Source: Centrapalus pauciflorus (taxonomy: Eukaryota; Streptophyta; Magnoliopsida; Asterales; Asteraceae). From it: a DNA stretch of 64,000 bases. The stretch spans positions 124,001 to 188,000 of the forward strand of contig JAANYP010002855.1 in NCBI GenBank assembly GCA_020465985.1. The letters are read 5' to 3'. The notes beneath the pieces were generated by a model. That model did not search any database, had not been told where the DNA came from, and saw only the letters and a list, made by a program, of their open reading frames with translations. The translations under genes were made by a program, and so were the position numbers. Below, in pieces: positions 32,917 to 43,646 of this stretch; position 1 is the stretch's first letter, and every line of letters begins with the position of its first letter.

Positions 32917-33658
32917 ATGGGTGAAAAAGCCTTGTTTCAGAAGCATAATATGGTCATATCACCAGATCGGGAGCTTCCTGAGGCTCAGGCATTTTGACCT
33001 AGGGTGGATTTCTTGGCACATTCTAGGGTGTCATATGCTCTTTCACATAATGTACAGATCATATTGCCATATGTTAGGCAATTCTGGGATCATTTGCAAG
33101 TCGACTGTACTGTGACACCTACAGTATTAAGGACAAGAGTGCATGGGCATCCTCTTGTGTTTTTCTGCTGATATGCTGCGTAGAGTCTTGCAGCTCGGGA
33201 CGGTTGAGCAAGAGGCAGGGCCGATCGATTTCACATTAGACATAAGGCAAGCAACCTTTTTACGAATGGGTTATGGACTGGATATAGCTAAAGCTGCGTA
33301 TATGAAGAGCGGTCTGACAGGCCAATGGAGGTACCTAGCGCACGTCATTATGGTGTGCTTTGCACCTAAAAAGGCCGGTTTTGATTATATAGTATCCAAA
33401 ATGCAGTCGGCGATGATTGCATTGGTGTATAATAAGATTTTCAGCTACTCCGAAATGTTCTTTGCGGAGTTGGTTAACCAAATAACTGCTCCAGCGTGCG
33501 AGAGATTCCTGATGTATCCGCGCTTTGTCATGATGTTAATCCGCCATTTTTTGCTGAATATGCCACAGTTGCCGGATATTCAGAGTGTGGCTGTTATTGA
33601 TAAGCGCATTTTTGCTGATTGTCAATCACATAACGCCCGTAGGGCTGAGGTGATTTGA
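32917..33658 (+). pseudogene. N3 env-like ORF, N-terminal domain
   Basis: Starts at ATG 32917 (MGEKALFQKHNMVI). Codon 27 is TGA (32995-32997), as in N2. After a small frame disturbance the frame from 33143 is open and encodes the conserved domain: GPIDFTLDIRQATFLRMGYGLDIAKAAYMKSGLTGQWRYL (read in parts), VCFAPKKAGFDYIVSKMQSAM, ITAPACERFLMYPRFVMMLIRHF and VIDKRIFADCQSHN. It stops at 33656-33658. Homologous to the S1 third ORF. Role unknown: a retroviral-type glycoprotein is not evident, so 'env' is only a positional name. Confidence 0.75.
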
Positions 33659-34654
33659 CCACTGGATGCAGCTCTTTTTGGTGCAGTGGTAAATCCAGAG
33701 TGTGTGGCCCCGGAGGGTGAAAACTGGGCTAGAGAAGGGCTACAGCCGCAACAAGTACAGCCACAACAGCAACAACCTTAGCAACAGCAACGACCTCCAG
33801 CACAACAAAGAAGGAGGCCAAGAGCTCAAGATAGACAAACTCAGGCATCAAGCCCTTCGTCAAGCAGAGCCCAATCATCATCGGCAGCAGGTCCATCATT
33901 GGATGCTGCGGGCCTTTCAAGCGCGGAGCCAGAGAATGATCCTAGAGTAGAAACTTTAGAAGAAATCTAGGCTCAGGGGATTAATGCAGACGTCAATCTA
34001 ACTGAACAGGTAGTTCAGGATGTTTTGGATCCACCAACTTATCTTCATGATGATGATATTTTTAGAGACGTGGATGAGTATCAGCCTGAAGTAGAGGGTC
34101 AAGCAGTGACCACCTCAGAATCTGAATTTGAGGAAGCTGAAGAGATGGAAGTGGAAGAAGTGGCCGTTGAATTTGTTAATCCGACTGTTCATATAGGCAG
34201 ATACAGATCAAGAGTTGTGGTAAGTGATAGAGAGGAAGGATAGAGAGCAGCTAGAGATTCAGATGACGATGACTCTGAATTTGAAGCTGAAGATCCTACT
34301 CCATTAGTGCCAAGGCAAAGGGCCAAAAGACATAGGTTTATGCAGGGAGCTTCATCTGCTTCAGCTTCAGAGCCTGAGATTTCTGCCGCTCAACCATCCG
34401 TTCAACCATCAATCATGCCATCTCAAATATCATCTGTTCCATCCACTTTATCCACATTCACAGATAACCAACGTTTCTCAGAGCTTAGAAGCAAAGTCGA
34501 TTTCCAGACAATCCAAATCTTCCAACTAACCAAAGCCGTTAATGAGCTACAAGAGCATAATGCAAAAATTGATCAAGAAAATATTGAATTGAAGACATTT
34601 GTCGCTGATCAAGCTGCTGAGATCAGAACCATGAAGTCCCTCCTCGAGCAGTAA
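33659..34654 (+). pseudogene. N3 env-like ORF, Gln-rich linker and coiled coil
   Basis: Continues the same protein through stops (33779-33781 and others). A Gln/Arg-rich stretch (PQQVQPQQQQP, QQQRPPAQQRRRP), then an acidic stretch (34025-34243, EFEEAEEMEVEEVAVEF), then from 34307 a basic PRQRAKRHRFMQG motif that looks like a nuclear localisation signal. A coiled coil follows (FQLTKAVNELQEHNAKIDQENIEL). N2 carries the same order (RQQRAKRQRLSQE and LSRAVSELQQHNSQLEQQN). Structure suggests a non-membrane protein. Confidence 0.65.
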
Positions 34655-35897
34655 ATGAAAAATCTTCAGGCTTAGGGGGAGATCAGCTACAGAGAAGCTC
34701 AAGAGGTAAGGAGAGAAGATGACCATGGCAATGATCCCGATGCACGAAAAGAAAGTGAGCCAGAAAATTTTCCAATTGCTCAGCATTCATCAGTTCAGGG
34801 GGAGCCTAGTCAGTCTGGAGTCGAAGGAGTCGAAGGAAGTGAGGCTAGTTCTTCTAAGGTTGTAGAGAGTGAGATGATAGACGCTCTCATAGATATAAAA
34901 GAAGAACAAACACTTTTTGACTTTGATTTTGAAGAAGATGTAGGAGAATTGGAAGAAGGAGAGTTTGTTCCGGAAGATGTAGTAGATTGGAAGTCTGATG
35001 ATGAGGTGGTAGAAGATGAATACGATAATGTTTATGATGTAATCATTAAATCTCAACCCATCACAGAACTTTACCTGCAGAGCGAACAAAAATGTGATTG
35101 ATATCGACGAAATTAAATTGGCCTCAGTAGAAGACTCTTAACTGGAGGAAGCTGAGAAAGAACCAACAAGAGCTGAATTGCTAAATCTATGGTTCAGAAA
35201 GGAAGAGAAGAAGGGAGAGCCGAAGAGGAAGCAGAAAATGAAGGTGCCATGATCTCAAAATCTCTCTGGTGGAATTATAAGCTGGTTCTTTGACAGAGAA
35301 CTGCATCTATTCATACTAAAGAGAAGAGATGAACTTCAATACCTTAGGCGAACGCTCAGAGTGTTTAACACATTGCCAAAGGTAGAAGTAAAGGAATTAG
35401 CCTGGAAGGAATTGATCAATATCGGTGACGACCCTTACGCTGAACTGATCGTGAAGATAATCAGAAAAGAGGGTCGGTCCGGAAAGTTCGAAAGGCTAAA
35501 GCCAATATCAGGCAAGAGGGTAGAAGATGAGACAAGAATTGATCCACATACAGGAAGGCCATGGGCTAGAATGGTGTATAAGCCTGTAAAGTGTTTGAAG
35601 AAGGTGCCTATGAAGTCTATGCCAGAAGATGTTCTCAGTAACATGAAGTGGTGGTACATAGATAATGGTACTGCTGAAGCTGTGATGGAAGACACTGAAG
35701 AGAAAGTTATTTTGCGGGTGTATGATCTGTTGCATCTAATAAACCTATCCAAGGATGACCTAAAAAAGCTACACGATCAGCCTATCTTCTTTAACGAAGG
35801 ATGGAGATCTGAAGCTAGGAAATTCCAAAAGATAGTTAGAGTTTGTATAGATATAGGCTTATATGCAGGTAGTAGTTTATATGGTTCAAGTAGTTAG
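34655..35897 (+). pseudogene. N3 env-like ORF, acidic segment and C-terminal domain
   Basis: After stops near 34655-34675 comes a polar segment, then an acidic block (FDFEEDVGELEEGEFVPED, 34874-35101). The C-terminal domain runs about 35265-35897: GGIISWFFDRELHLFILKR, ELAWKELINIGDDPYAE, KFERLKPISGKRVEDETRIDP, MKWWYIDNGTAEAVMED and LHDQPIFFNEGWRSEARKFQ. N2 matches it nearly residue for residue. This well-conserved C-terminal domain is unlike known envelope proteins to my eye. It ends 30 bases before the polypurine tract. Confidence 0.7.
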
Positions 35898-35927
35898 ACA
35901 AAATGTATAAAGTTAGAAGCTATCGTC

Positions 35928-35938
35928 AAGGGGGAGTC
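35928..35938 (+). other. Polypurine tract of N3
   Basis: CAAGGGGGAGTC-type tract directly before the 3' LTR. It is identical in form in N2. Confidence 0.9.
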
Positions 35939-36543
35939 TGTTAGTACATCCTGTGTGACGATAGCAGTCTAAGTTTAGATAGCATTTTGTGTAAGTCATT
36001 TTACTTGATATTGTATATTAACAAGTGTTTGATATATATGTTTGATTATGTATGTTTGATATTGATTGATTGTATGTTTGAACTTAGGGTCACGTATTAC
36101 AATAAGTTCAAACATAAAACTCAAAGATAAATTCAAACATAAGATAAAGCATAAGTTCAAACATAAGTTTGAAAGATAAGGTTCGAGTTTAGGCTAAGTT
36201 CGAATTTGTCTAGGAGGCCAAGTTCGAATAGGCCTTGGGCCAAGTTCGAATTTGTCCTAGAAAAAGTCGAACCTGTCAGTATAATTAAGGGTTAATTCGA
36301 TTAATTATCAGACTTTTGCAGAATTTGTCAGAGGATTAGCAAGAGGCGATCTCGAACTTGATTGCAATCAGTGAGTTTCGTGTGGAGAGAATCACCGTGT
36401 TGGGGCGTTCTAGTTGTTCGTCTGTCACCGTGCTAGTCTCCGTGTTTCGGTGTGCGTGGTCTTACCGTCAAGCCGCTAACGAGGATTCCGCACTCGTTGG
36501 AAGGTGTCACGTCAAGATAGATCCGTAGAGAGCAGACCTTACA
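35939..36543 (+). repeat. N3 3' LTR
   Basis: 605 bases; 19 substitutions and one indel against 23391-23994. Followed by GAAGT, the changed copy of the CAAGT target duplication. Confidence 0.95.
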
Positions 36544-37315
36544 GAAGTTTGAGATGAGTGCAATGAGAGAGCTGAACTTCTTTCTCGGTTTTACAAGTTG
36601 AACAACAAAAGGAGGGAATGTTTATTCATCAGACGAAGTATGTCTATGACATTTTAGAGCGCTTCGGGATGGAAGGAACAAAGCTGATAGCATACTTTAG
36701 TACTCTAATACAAGTCAATAATAATCTCGGACCAGGTATCAAGCTAACCCAAAGGAGATGCATATGAAAGCTGTGAAGCGGACTCTGAGATACCTGAAAT
36801 CGAAACCGAAGCTGGGACTTTGGTATCATACTGATGGAGATCTGGAATTGGAGGCTTACACGGATTCAGACTATAGAGGGTGTAGCTTGAACAGAAAGTC
36901 AACAACTGGAGGTTGTCATTTCCTTGGAGGGAGACTAGTATCGTGGCAATGCAAGAAACAAACTTCGGTAGCCGTATCAACGTGCGAGGCCGAGTATGTA
37001 GCTGCGGGTAGTTGTTGTTCACAGAATCTGTGAATTCAACAACAATTGCGGGATTACAGTTTGACTTATACTCATACTCCCATTAGGATAGACAATCAGT
37101 CTACTATTGCCATAACAAATAATCCAGTTATTCACAGTAAGACTAAGCACATGGACATAAGTCATCGCTTTATTCGTGACTATGCTGAGAAAAACTTGAT
37201 TAAATTGGTAAAAGTTCCAACGAAAGACAACAATGCGGATCTTTTCACAAACGCATTTGATAGATCACGCTTTGAGTTGTTAGTCGAACTTAATGGCATG
37301 CGTAATCCGGAGTAA
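36544..37315 (+). pseudogene. pol: N2 reverse transcriptase 3' part and RNase H, after N3
   Basis: Resumes N2 pol immediately after the N3 LTR (KFEMSAMRELNFFL). A deletion near 36735 removes the segment that carries LMYLTASRPD in N3. It continues with NPKEMHMKAVKRTLRYLKS. RNase H: TDSDYRGCSLNRKS (acidic Asp kept), STCEAEYVAAGSCC, a TGA near 37031, then IDNQSTIAITNNP, TKHMDISHRFIRDY and the end NGMRNPE. The continuation across 13 kb of N3 is the main proof of nesting. Confidence 0.85.
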
Positions 37316-37811
37316 CCTGACCTCAGTAGATTTTTCTTTCTTTTTAAGGTTTTAAGTTATTACTTTATTTTATTAGTTTATTTTACTTAAAAGTGAAAAA
37401 CAAAAGAAAAAAAAGAGAAAACCATAAAGAATTTCAAAAAAAGAGAATATTGAAAATTGAGAGAAGTCTTAGAGTCATAAGTTCAAAGTGACGAAATTTA
37501 GCACAGTCTAACAAACTCTAAGTGTTAAACTTTCACACATAATGCACCATAAAGTCTAAGTGATATACATATTCTTGTCTGATATGTTGGTAGGCATAAT
37601 ACATGAAAGATTTTCGTAAAGTTAATAATATAATCAAGAAAATTTCATATGTGTAACTAACTTAGATGTATGACCAAAAGGTCGTAATTAATATGTTAGA
37701 GACATACAGACAATGACTATGAATGAGGTATGCAAATTTATCTGGGGGATGTATAGCTTCATCAAAATACATCTTAAACAAAGATAGAAAATTTTTTGTA
37801 GAGTATAGGAA

Positions 37812-38003
37812 GTCAAAACAATTCGCTTTGTTGTACGTAAGTACAGACCTGTCACCACTATTTTTTACTTAAACTAGCAAGATATGTCGCTTTGTTGTAC
37901 GAGAGTACAGACTTGTCACCGCTGTCTTGCTAACATGAAAATAACTCTAAGACAAACTAAGACACTTTGTTGTATGAAAATACAGACATGTGTCCAACGT
38001 TTG
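37812..38003 (+). ncRNA. Three-hairpin RNA element, N2 copy
   Basis: Apical stems at 37831-37846 (TTGTAC-GTAA-GTACAG), 37895-37910 (TTGTAC-GAGA-GTACAG) and 37970-37985 (TTGTAT-GAAA-ATACAG). All three loops fit GNRA although their bases differ from N3. The closing pair is C-G in units 1 and 2 and T-A in unit 3. The outer stem of unit 3 is CAAAC and GACAC paired with GTGTC and GTTTG. This is the best preserved copy. Confidence 0.65.
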
Positions 38004-38360
38004 CCTTCTAAGGATAATTTGCAAATACCAAAAAGTCATAATCATTGTGTGTCTGCCTTGATTATAGAAGTATGTCTATGTATGGGACACGTAAGGTAGT
38101 TTCTTGATAAATAAAAAGGCCAAGGGAAATTCCAAAGTTTTGAATGTTTAAATGGAAAAACATACCGACAATCGACTTGGAATGTATGTCACGACAAACA
38201 ACCAAAGGAATAAAAATTCCTAAGTGTGAAAGTGCATAGTAAAAGTGCGTTTGACACCGCTATCTGATTGAACCTTCTTCGACTCTCTTGCAAAAGTATT
38301 CAGTTAGTGTGTTTTTATCATTAAATTATTTCAATTTAATTTCTTTTCTAGTTACTTTAC

Positions 38361-38390
38361 TTTTATTTTATTTTATTTTATTTTATTTTA
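38361..38390 (+). repeat. (TTTTA)6 tract, N2 spacer
   Basis: Six perfect TTTTA units, syntenic with the tracts in N3 and N1. Confidence 0.9.
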
Positions 38391-38651
38391 CTTTAATTCA
38401 GTTTTAAATAAATAGGATCGAGGCCATTTACTAGGATGCATTTTAAGATGGAGAAACAAAATTGTGTGATAATCTGTTGCTTAGTGTGAATGTGTCGCGA
38501 AGTTGAAAAAGTTCCGTCAAATGAAAAAGTTGAAAAAGTTGGATTTTGTTCAAAAATTTTCAATTAAGTTCAAAATGGGCTTAAGTTCGAAGTCACTCAC
38601 TCACGAACTTAAGATAAGTTCGAACTTAGGGTAAGTTCGAAGCACAGTCGA

Positions 38652-38660
38652 TATAAATAG
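38652..38660 (+). promoter_or_regulatory. Internal TATA box upstream of env-like ORF, N2
   Basis: TATAAATAG, followed by GTCAACAGTGTTCATTCAATG, about 680 bases before the ATG. Matches N3 and N1. Confidence 0.55.
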
Positions 38661-38838
38661 GTCAACAGTGTTCATTCAATGCACCTACTCTCGAATTTAT
38701 TCCTCACGAACATATTTGGCGATCTCAAACTTAACTTCGAACTTGTCGTTATTTCGAATTAGTGCCCTGTTCCTTGAAGACTCACTCATACTCTCGAACA
38801 TACACACAGACTAGTCATTTTTTATCAACAATAAATAA

Positions 38839-38844
38839 GTAAGT
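38839..38844 (+). promoter_or_regulatory. Putative 5' splice donor in env-like leader, N2
   Basis: GTAAGT preceded by AATAA, 179 bases after the TATA box. N1 has GTAAGT at the homologous position (43449-43454, minus). Confidence 0.45.
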
Positions 38845-39341
38845 GTTATTTGGGACTGTTAAGGGCGTAAAAATCATAAATTTTATGTTTAAAATAACTA
38901 AAAACTAGGTGGCTTAAATCACTAAGTTTTCGGTTATGAGACTTAAAATTAATCCTGAATAAACTCGATTAGAACCTATTAGGACTAGATTCATTAGTTA
39001 TTCAAGTCTAAAAAGGTTTAAATTAGGAGATTGAATTTTAATATGTCGACTTCGAACTTGTTCCATAGGATTTGAACTTGTACTACAAGTCTCGAACTTG
39101 TCAGGTCTTCGAATTGATTAAAATATCTTTAAGTTCAAAGGCAGACCTGTTCGAATGAGTCTCTCGAACTTAAATAAAATGTCATCAGACTATTCAAACT
39201 TAAGTAACTTCGAAGGACCTATTTTCTCGAATTTAAGTAAGTTCGAAGGTGATTAAGTTCGTTCGAACTTAACCAAGTTCGAATAAATTAAAATTTTTTC
39301 CAAACTTGATTTTTAACGTTTTAACTTTTTGGTGTATAAGA

Positions 39342-40252
39342 ATGGCAGATCGTGCTTTTTATAACAAGCATAATATGATCATGACCTTAGATTTCCATGC
39401 AGCTGAAGCTCAGCCATACTGACAGATGTTGGAGTTCCTATCTCAATCAAAGGTCACGTATGCTTTGACGCATAATCCTACAATCACGCTGCAGTATCTC
39501 CGACAGTTCTGGCAATCCTTGTATGTCAAGACTTCAGTAGTTCCTATGCTCTTGAGGGCTACAGTTAGTGGCCAACGGATTTTGTTTACTGCTGATAATC
39601 TGAGAACACGGCTGATCAGGAAGATGGCCCGATTGATTTTCCTGCTTCGATAAGGCAAGCGACCTTCCGTAGAATGGGATATGCTCAGGACATTACTAAA
39701 GCGTCATATGTGAAAAGTGGAGTTTTAGGCCAATGGCGATATCTGATGCACGTCATAATGGTGTGCTTTGCACCAAAGAAAGCTGGATTCGATACAATGA
39801 TATCCAAGCTACAATCTGGGATGATATCTTTGATCTACAACAAGCCATTCAGTTTCTCAGGCTTTTTCTTTTGTGATATTGTCCATCAAATCACTGCTCC
39901 TGCAAGAGAACGATTTTTGATGTACCCGCAATTTATAATGATGATAATAAGGCACTTTTTCCCAGATCTTCCAACGCAGCCGGAACAAGTTATAGTAGCA
40001 GCGATTGACAAGAGAATCTTCGCAGATTGTCAATCACACAATTCAAGGAGGGCAGAGCAGGTGAGGCCCCAAGTGACTCCACTATTCGAAGCCGTCATAG
40101 ATCTAAATTTTGTGGCCCTAGATGCTGAAGACTGGGAAATTGATGAACAACCACAACAGCAACCACCGACTCAACAAGCACTGGTTGCTCAGACAGTTCC
40201 GCCTCCACAAACAACGGCAGCGGCAGCTGGGGCTTCTACATCGGGACCCTAG
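39342..40252 (+). pseudogene. N2 env-like ORF, N-terminal domain
   Basis: ATG 39342 (MADRAFYNKHNMIM), codon 27 TGA (39420-39422), then QMLEFLSQSKVTYALTHNP and LQYLRQFWQSL. A frame change near 39650 leads to the frame open from 39674: MGYAQDITKASYVKSG, VMVCFAPKKAGFDTM (approximately), ITAPARERFLMYPQFIMMIIRHF, IDKRIFADCQSHN. It ends TAG at 40250-40252 after a Gln/Pro/Ala-rich stretch. The first part may be read from the ATG just after the TGA (39426). Same domain as in S1 and N3; function unknown. Confidence 0.75.
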
Positions 40253-41190
40253 GGTGACCTGAGATTACAGATGTTGGAAGAGAATTTTGAGCAGGGCGAG
40301 GCAGCTCAGGAAAACATATCTGAGGAGCTTATTAATGACATTTTAGAACCGTCTGCAAAAATGGATGACATCTTTATAGATATTGATGACTACCAGCCAG
40401 AGCAAGCAGAGGGGGTTGTATAGTGTGACACTGATTTAGAATCAGATTCAGATTCTGAACAAGTCTTAAGGGAAGCTGCCAATCCATCAACAGTGTTTGA
40501 GACACATGGTACTAGGCTTGTTGTACATCAACCAAAGTTCTGTCGTCCAGCTTCGAGTCTTCGCGATGAAGATGAAGGAGAAAAAGACTTTATGTTAGAA
40601 GAAGAGACGTTGGTGTCAAGGCAACAAAGAGCCAAGCGTCAACGTCTATCTCAAGAAGCTCCATCCACATCAACCGCTGCTCCATCCACATCAACCGCCA
40701 CTTCATCAAATTAACCACAGATACCTCTACTGCATCAACATCCACTCCATCAGACGACCAAAACTTTTCGCAATTGAAAGTTAAGGTCGATCTCCAGACA
40801 GTTCAAATTCTCCAACTCTCAAGGGCAGTCTCTGAACTTCAACAGCACAACTCACAGCTAGAGCAGCAGAACGCCTATTTAAAACAAACTGTGACTCCTC
40901 AGCTATCTCATATTGTAACTCTTCAGACCCTAGTGGAGCAAATATTAAATGATCTTGCAGCTCAGAGGGAGAGTAGTTGCAAGGGTGATGAGTTGAGGGT
41001 GAGACAGAGAGACGATGAAGGAGGTGACCCCGGTGCTCAACAGAAGGACAATGAGCTAGCAGATCTTTCAAATGCGAATGCTCAGCAAGCTGATGTTCAG
41101 GGGGAGGCTGGATCATCGGGCTTAGGAGCTGATAAAGGCAAGGCTCCCGAAACTATAGAATCAGTTCAAGATGAAATGATTGGAGCCTAA
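40253..41190 (+). pseudogene. N2 env-like ORF, linker, basic motif and coiled coil
   Basis: Acidic linker, then QQRAKRQRLSQE (40620 region, nuclear-localisation-like), a duplicated APSTSTA block, a frame disturbance near 40714, then the coiled coil LQLSRAVSELQQHNSQLEQQN from 40774 and a polar tail ending TAA at 41190. The order matches N3, which supports one long ancestral protein. Confidence 0.65.
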
Positions 41191-42153
41191 GCTGAATTTG
41201 AAGAAGATGTAATGTTTGTCTTTGAAGATGATTTGGATATAGAAGAACTGGAAGAAGGGGAATTTATACCTGAGGATGTTTCAGACTTGAAATTAGATGA
41301 TGAAGTATTAGAAGATGAAGATGATAATGTTGATGAAGTCTTCATTCAAAAACAACCTGTCACGGAGCTTTACGAGAATGAGAATCAGAATGTGATAGAC
41401 ATTGATATGCTGAAATCTGCAGACAATGAAGAATCTGAATCTGATACAGCTGACAGGGAGCAGTCCAAAGAGGAGAAAAGGAGATTATGGTTTAAAAAGA
41501 CAAAGAAGAAGACCAACTTGGCAGTAAAGAAGAAGATGAAACTGTCGAGTCCGGGAAAGTTAACAGGTGGAATTCTAAGTTGGTTCTATGACAGAGAACT
41601 GCATCTATTTGTTCTGAAAAGAAGAGATGGACTACAGTACTTGAGAAGAACGTTGAAAGACTTCAATTCATTGCCAAAATGTGAAGTGAAAGAATTGGCC
41701 TGGAAAGATTTGATCAACCTAGGAGACGATCCATATGCTGAAGTTGTTGCTAAGATTATCAGAAGGGAGGGTCGATTTGGAAGGTTTGAAAGGCTTAAGC
41801 CAAGATCTGGTAAAAGAGTGGTGGATCAAACAAGAATAGATCCTCTTACCTAGAGACCATAGGCTAAAATGGTTTACAAACCAGTCAGATGCTTGAAGAA
41901 GGTTCCATCAAAGAAAATGCCACAGGATATCCTGAAAAATATGAAGTGGTGGTATGTCAACAATGAAACAGCTAAAGCCATAATGGAGGATGAAGACGAG
42001 AAGGTCATTTTGAAGGTATATGATCCCTTGCACCTTGTCAACCTATCTAACGATGACCTGCAGAAGCTTCATGATCAGCCAATTATCTATCATGAAGGCT
42101 GGAGATCTGAAGGCAGGAAGTATCAGAAGGTTGTCAAAGTTTGTGTGGAGTAG
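41191..42153 (+). pseudogene. N2 env-like ORF, acidic block and C-terminal domain
   Basis: The acidic block (FEDDLDIEELEEGEFIPED) is followed by a basic segment (FKKTKKKTNLAVKKKMK) and the C-terminal domain: GGILSWFYDRELHLFVLKR, ELAWKDLINLGDDPYAE, FERLKPRSGKRVVDQTRIDP, stop TAG at 41851-41853, then MVYKPVRCLKKV, MKWWYVNNETAKAIMED and DQPIIYHEGWRSEGRKYQ. Only one stop and no frameshift from 41212 to 42153. It is preserved better than gag in the same element. Confidence 0.7.
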
Positions 42154-42227
42154 TGACTGCGTGCAGGTAGTAGTTTAAATAAGCCTAGTTATATAGTCTA
42201 ATGAATATCTTTCTAGAAGCTATCGTC

Positions 42228-42238
42228 AAGGGGGAGTC
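42228..42238 (+). other. Polypurine tract of N2
   Basis: AAGGGGGAGTC directly before the 3' LTR. Confidence 0.9.
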
Positions 42239-42813
42239 TGTTGGTACACCCTGTGTGACGATAACAGTCTAGATATGTAATAGATAATCTTATGTAATAG
42301 ATGATTGTGTTTTAATTCACGATTGTGTATGATATCTGCATTTGCATATTAAGTTCTAGAGTATCAAGTTAAGTTCTAGACTGTCAAGTTAAGTTCTAGA
42401 CTGTGATGTTAAGTTCTAGAAGGTGCAGATTAGTTCTAGACTTTGAAGATAAGTTCTAAGGCTAAGCCTTGAACTTAAGCCAACCCAGACGAACTTAGTG
42501 AAGCTAAGTACGTAGGTATTGGGCATGTTCGTGGGCTTGGGCCTAAACAAACTTAACTGGTTTAGCTAGAACTTAACTGGCTTAATTAGAACATAATCCG
42601 TTTGATTTTACAATTCAGCAAGTGCACGTGCGAGCTAGAAAGTATTCAGAGAGTTTTTCTTGGAGCAATACACCGTGTGGGTTCATTTATTACATCGGCT
42701 ATCATTGTGTTCGGCTCCGGTTTCTGTGCGTGATCGATCGCGTCTAACAAGGATTTTGCACTCGTTCGACGGCGTCACGTCAAGATTAGATCCGTAGACG
42801 TGGTGACCTTACA
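42239..42813 (+). repeat. N2 3' LTR
   Basis: Starts TGTTGGTACACCC and ends CCTTACA. Clearly more diverged from its 5' partner than the N3 pair, including a deletion after TAGATGA and changes near the 3' end, so N2 is older than N3. Confidence 0.9.
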
Positions 42814-43003
42814 GCTGTGAGTACTGGTGGCATGATTGAGCTATCCAAATAAAGAGTACTCCAAAACTGGCGAATATATTGTATTACACGAATCAAGATC
42901 GAGTAAAAAATGCCAGAATTTCATGGTATTGGCCAGCCTCTGGTGCTTGCATGTCAACGCTCACCACCATAATGTGCTTATTTATGAAATCACGCTCTGT
43001 CAT
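42814..43003 (-). pseudogene. N1 env-like ORF, N-terminal fragment
   Basis: Starts at the ATG at 43003 (MTERDFINKHIMVVSVDMQ), aligning from codon 1 with N2 and N3. Codon 27 is His (CAT), where N2 and N3 have TGA. The frame ends at a TGA about 37 codons in, and homology runs up to the N2 LTR at 42813, then resumes at 17624. It is preceded by an acceptor (GTGCAG) two bases before the ATG. Confidence 0.75.
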
Positions 43004-43005
43004 AC

Positions 43006-43007
43006 CT
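43006..43007 (-). promoter_or_regulatory. 3' splice acceptor before env-like ATG, N1
   Basis: The minus strand reads TTTTAACTTTTTAATTGCAT then GTGCAG, with the ATG two bases later. Confidence 0.5.
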
Positions 43008-43448
43008 GCACATGCAATTAAAAAGTTAAAACTCAAAAAATTGAATTTTTTTTTTGAAAAAAAATAAGTTCGCACGAACTTAGTTAAGTTCGTATGAATA
43101 TAGGAACATACAAACTTAAAAATAAGTTCCCACGAACTTAGTGTGACTAAATTCGTACGAACTTCTTGATTTTTTGAATTAAGTTCGCACGAACTTACAG
43201 CACTTAAGTTCGTACGAACTTCTTCTTAATGAACAAGTTCGTGGGCGACAAATGAAAACCAAAACTCCAAATCTACAATCTTTTAGACTTAATCAACCGA
43301 TGAAACTAGTCCTAAAAGTTTCTAATCGAGTTTATGAACCTTCCATTTTTAAGTTTTATAGCCTAAAACTTAGAATTTATAACCCTTTGTTTTTCGGATA
43401 ATTAAACCCAAATTACATGATAAAACTCCATTTTAATTCCCAAATGCT

Positions 43449-43454
43449 ACTTAC
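43449..43454 (-). promoter_or_regulatory. Putative 5' splice donor in env-like leader, N1
   Basis: The minus strand reads GTAAGT after AACAACAAA, followed by AGCATTTGGG; N2 has GTAAGT then GTTATTTGGG at the same place. Confidence 0.45.
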
Positions 43455-43646
43455 TTTGTTGTTTAGAAATAAACCAAAAGTGAATAGTTGTAAGCTAGAG
43501 ATGGAACAGTGTGTATCTTCGTGTAACAGAAGCAAAACCGTGGAAACCCGATAAGTTCGTGATCGCTGATCTAAGTTCATGGTCGCCTAGTAAGTTTGTG
43601 AGAAGTAAGTTCTTTGAGGTAGGTGTATGAATTTAATGTGGTGTCA

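Larger units (their letters stand above)
23391..36543 (+). mobile_element. N3: inner copia element of the nest, 13.2 kb
   Basis: A complete element: two LTRs (604 and 605 bases), primer site, gag, pol, structured spacer, env-like ORF and polypurine tract. It is inserted in N2 RT; flanks CAAGT and GAAGT are a 5-bp duplication with one change. Hand alignment of the two LTRs gives 19 substitutions and one indel (about 3%), so insertion is roughly a million years old at commonly used plant rates. Youngest of the three nested copies. Confidence 0.95.
37316..39341 (+). promoter_or_regulatory. N2 pol to env-like spacer (structured, 2.0 kb)
   Basis: No ORF. In order: GATGTAT hairpin 37748-37773, three hairpins 37812-38003, (TTTTA)6 38361-38390, TATA 38652-38660, GTAAGT donor 38839-38844, acceptor-like AG 39339-39340, ATG 39342. 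GAACTT and TTCGAA words fill the part after the TATA box. Confidence 0.7.
17625..42813 (+). mobile_element. N2: middle copia element of the nest
   Basis: Bounded by LTRs 17625-18251 and 42239-42813, with primer site, gag, pol, structured spacer, env-like ORF and polypurine tract between. It is inserted in the env-like ORF of N1; flanks AGGGC and ACAGC (minus strand) look like a 5-bp duplication with two later changes. Inside it are N3 and a MITE. Without these inserts it is roughly 11.5 kb, a normal length for an env-bearing copia element. Confidence 0.9.
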
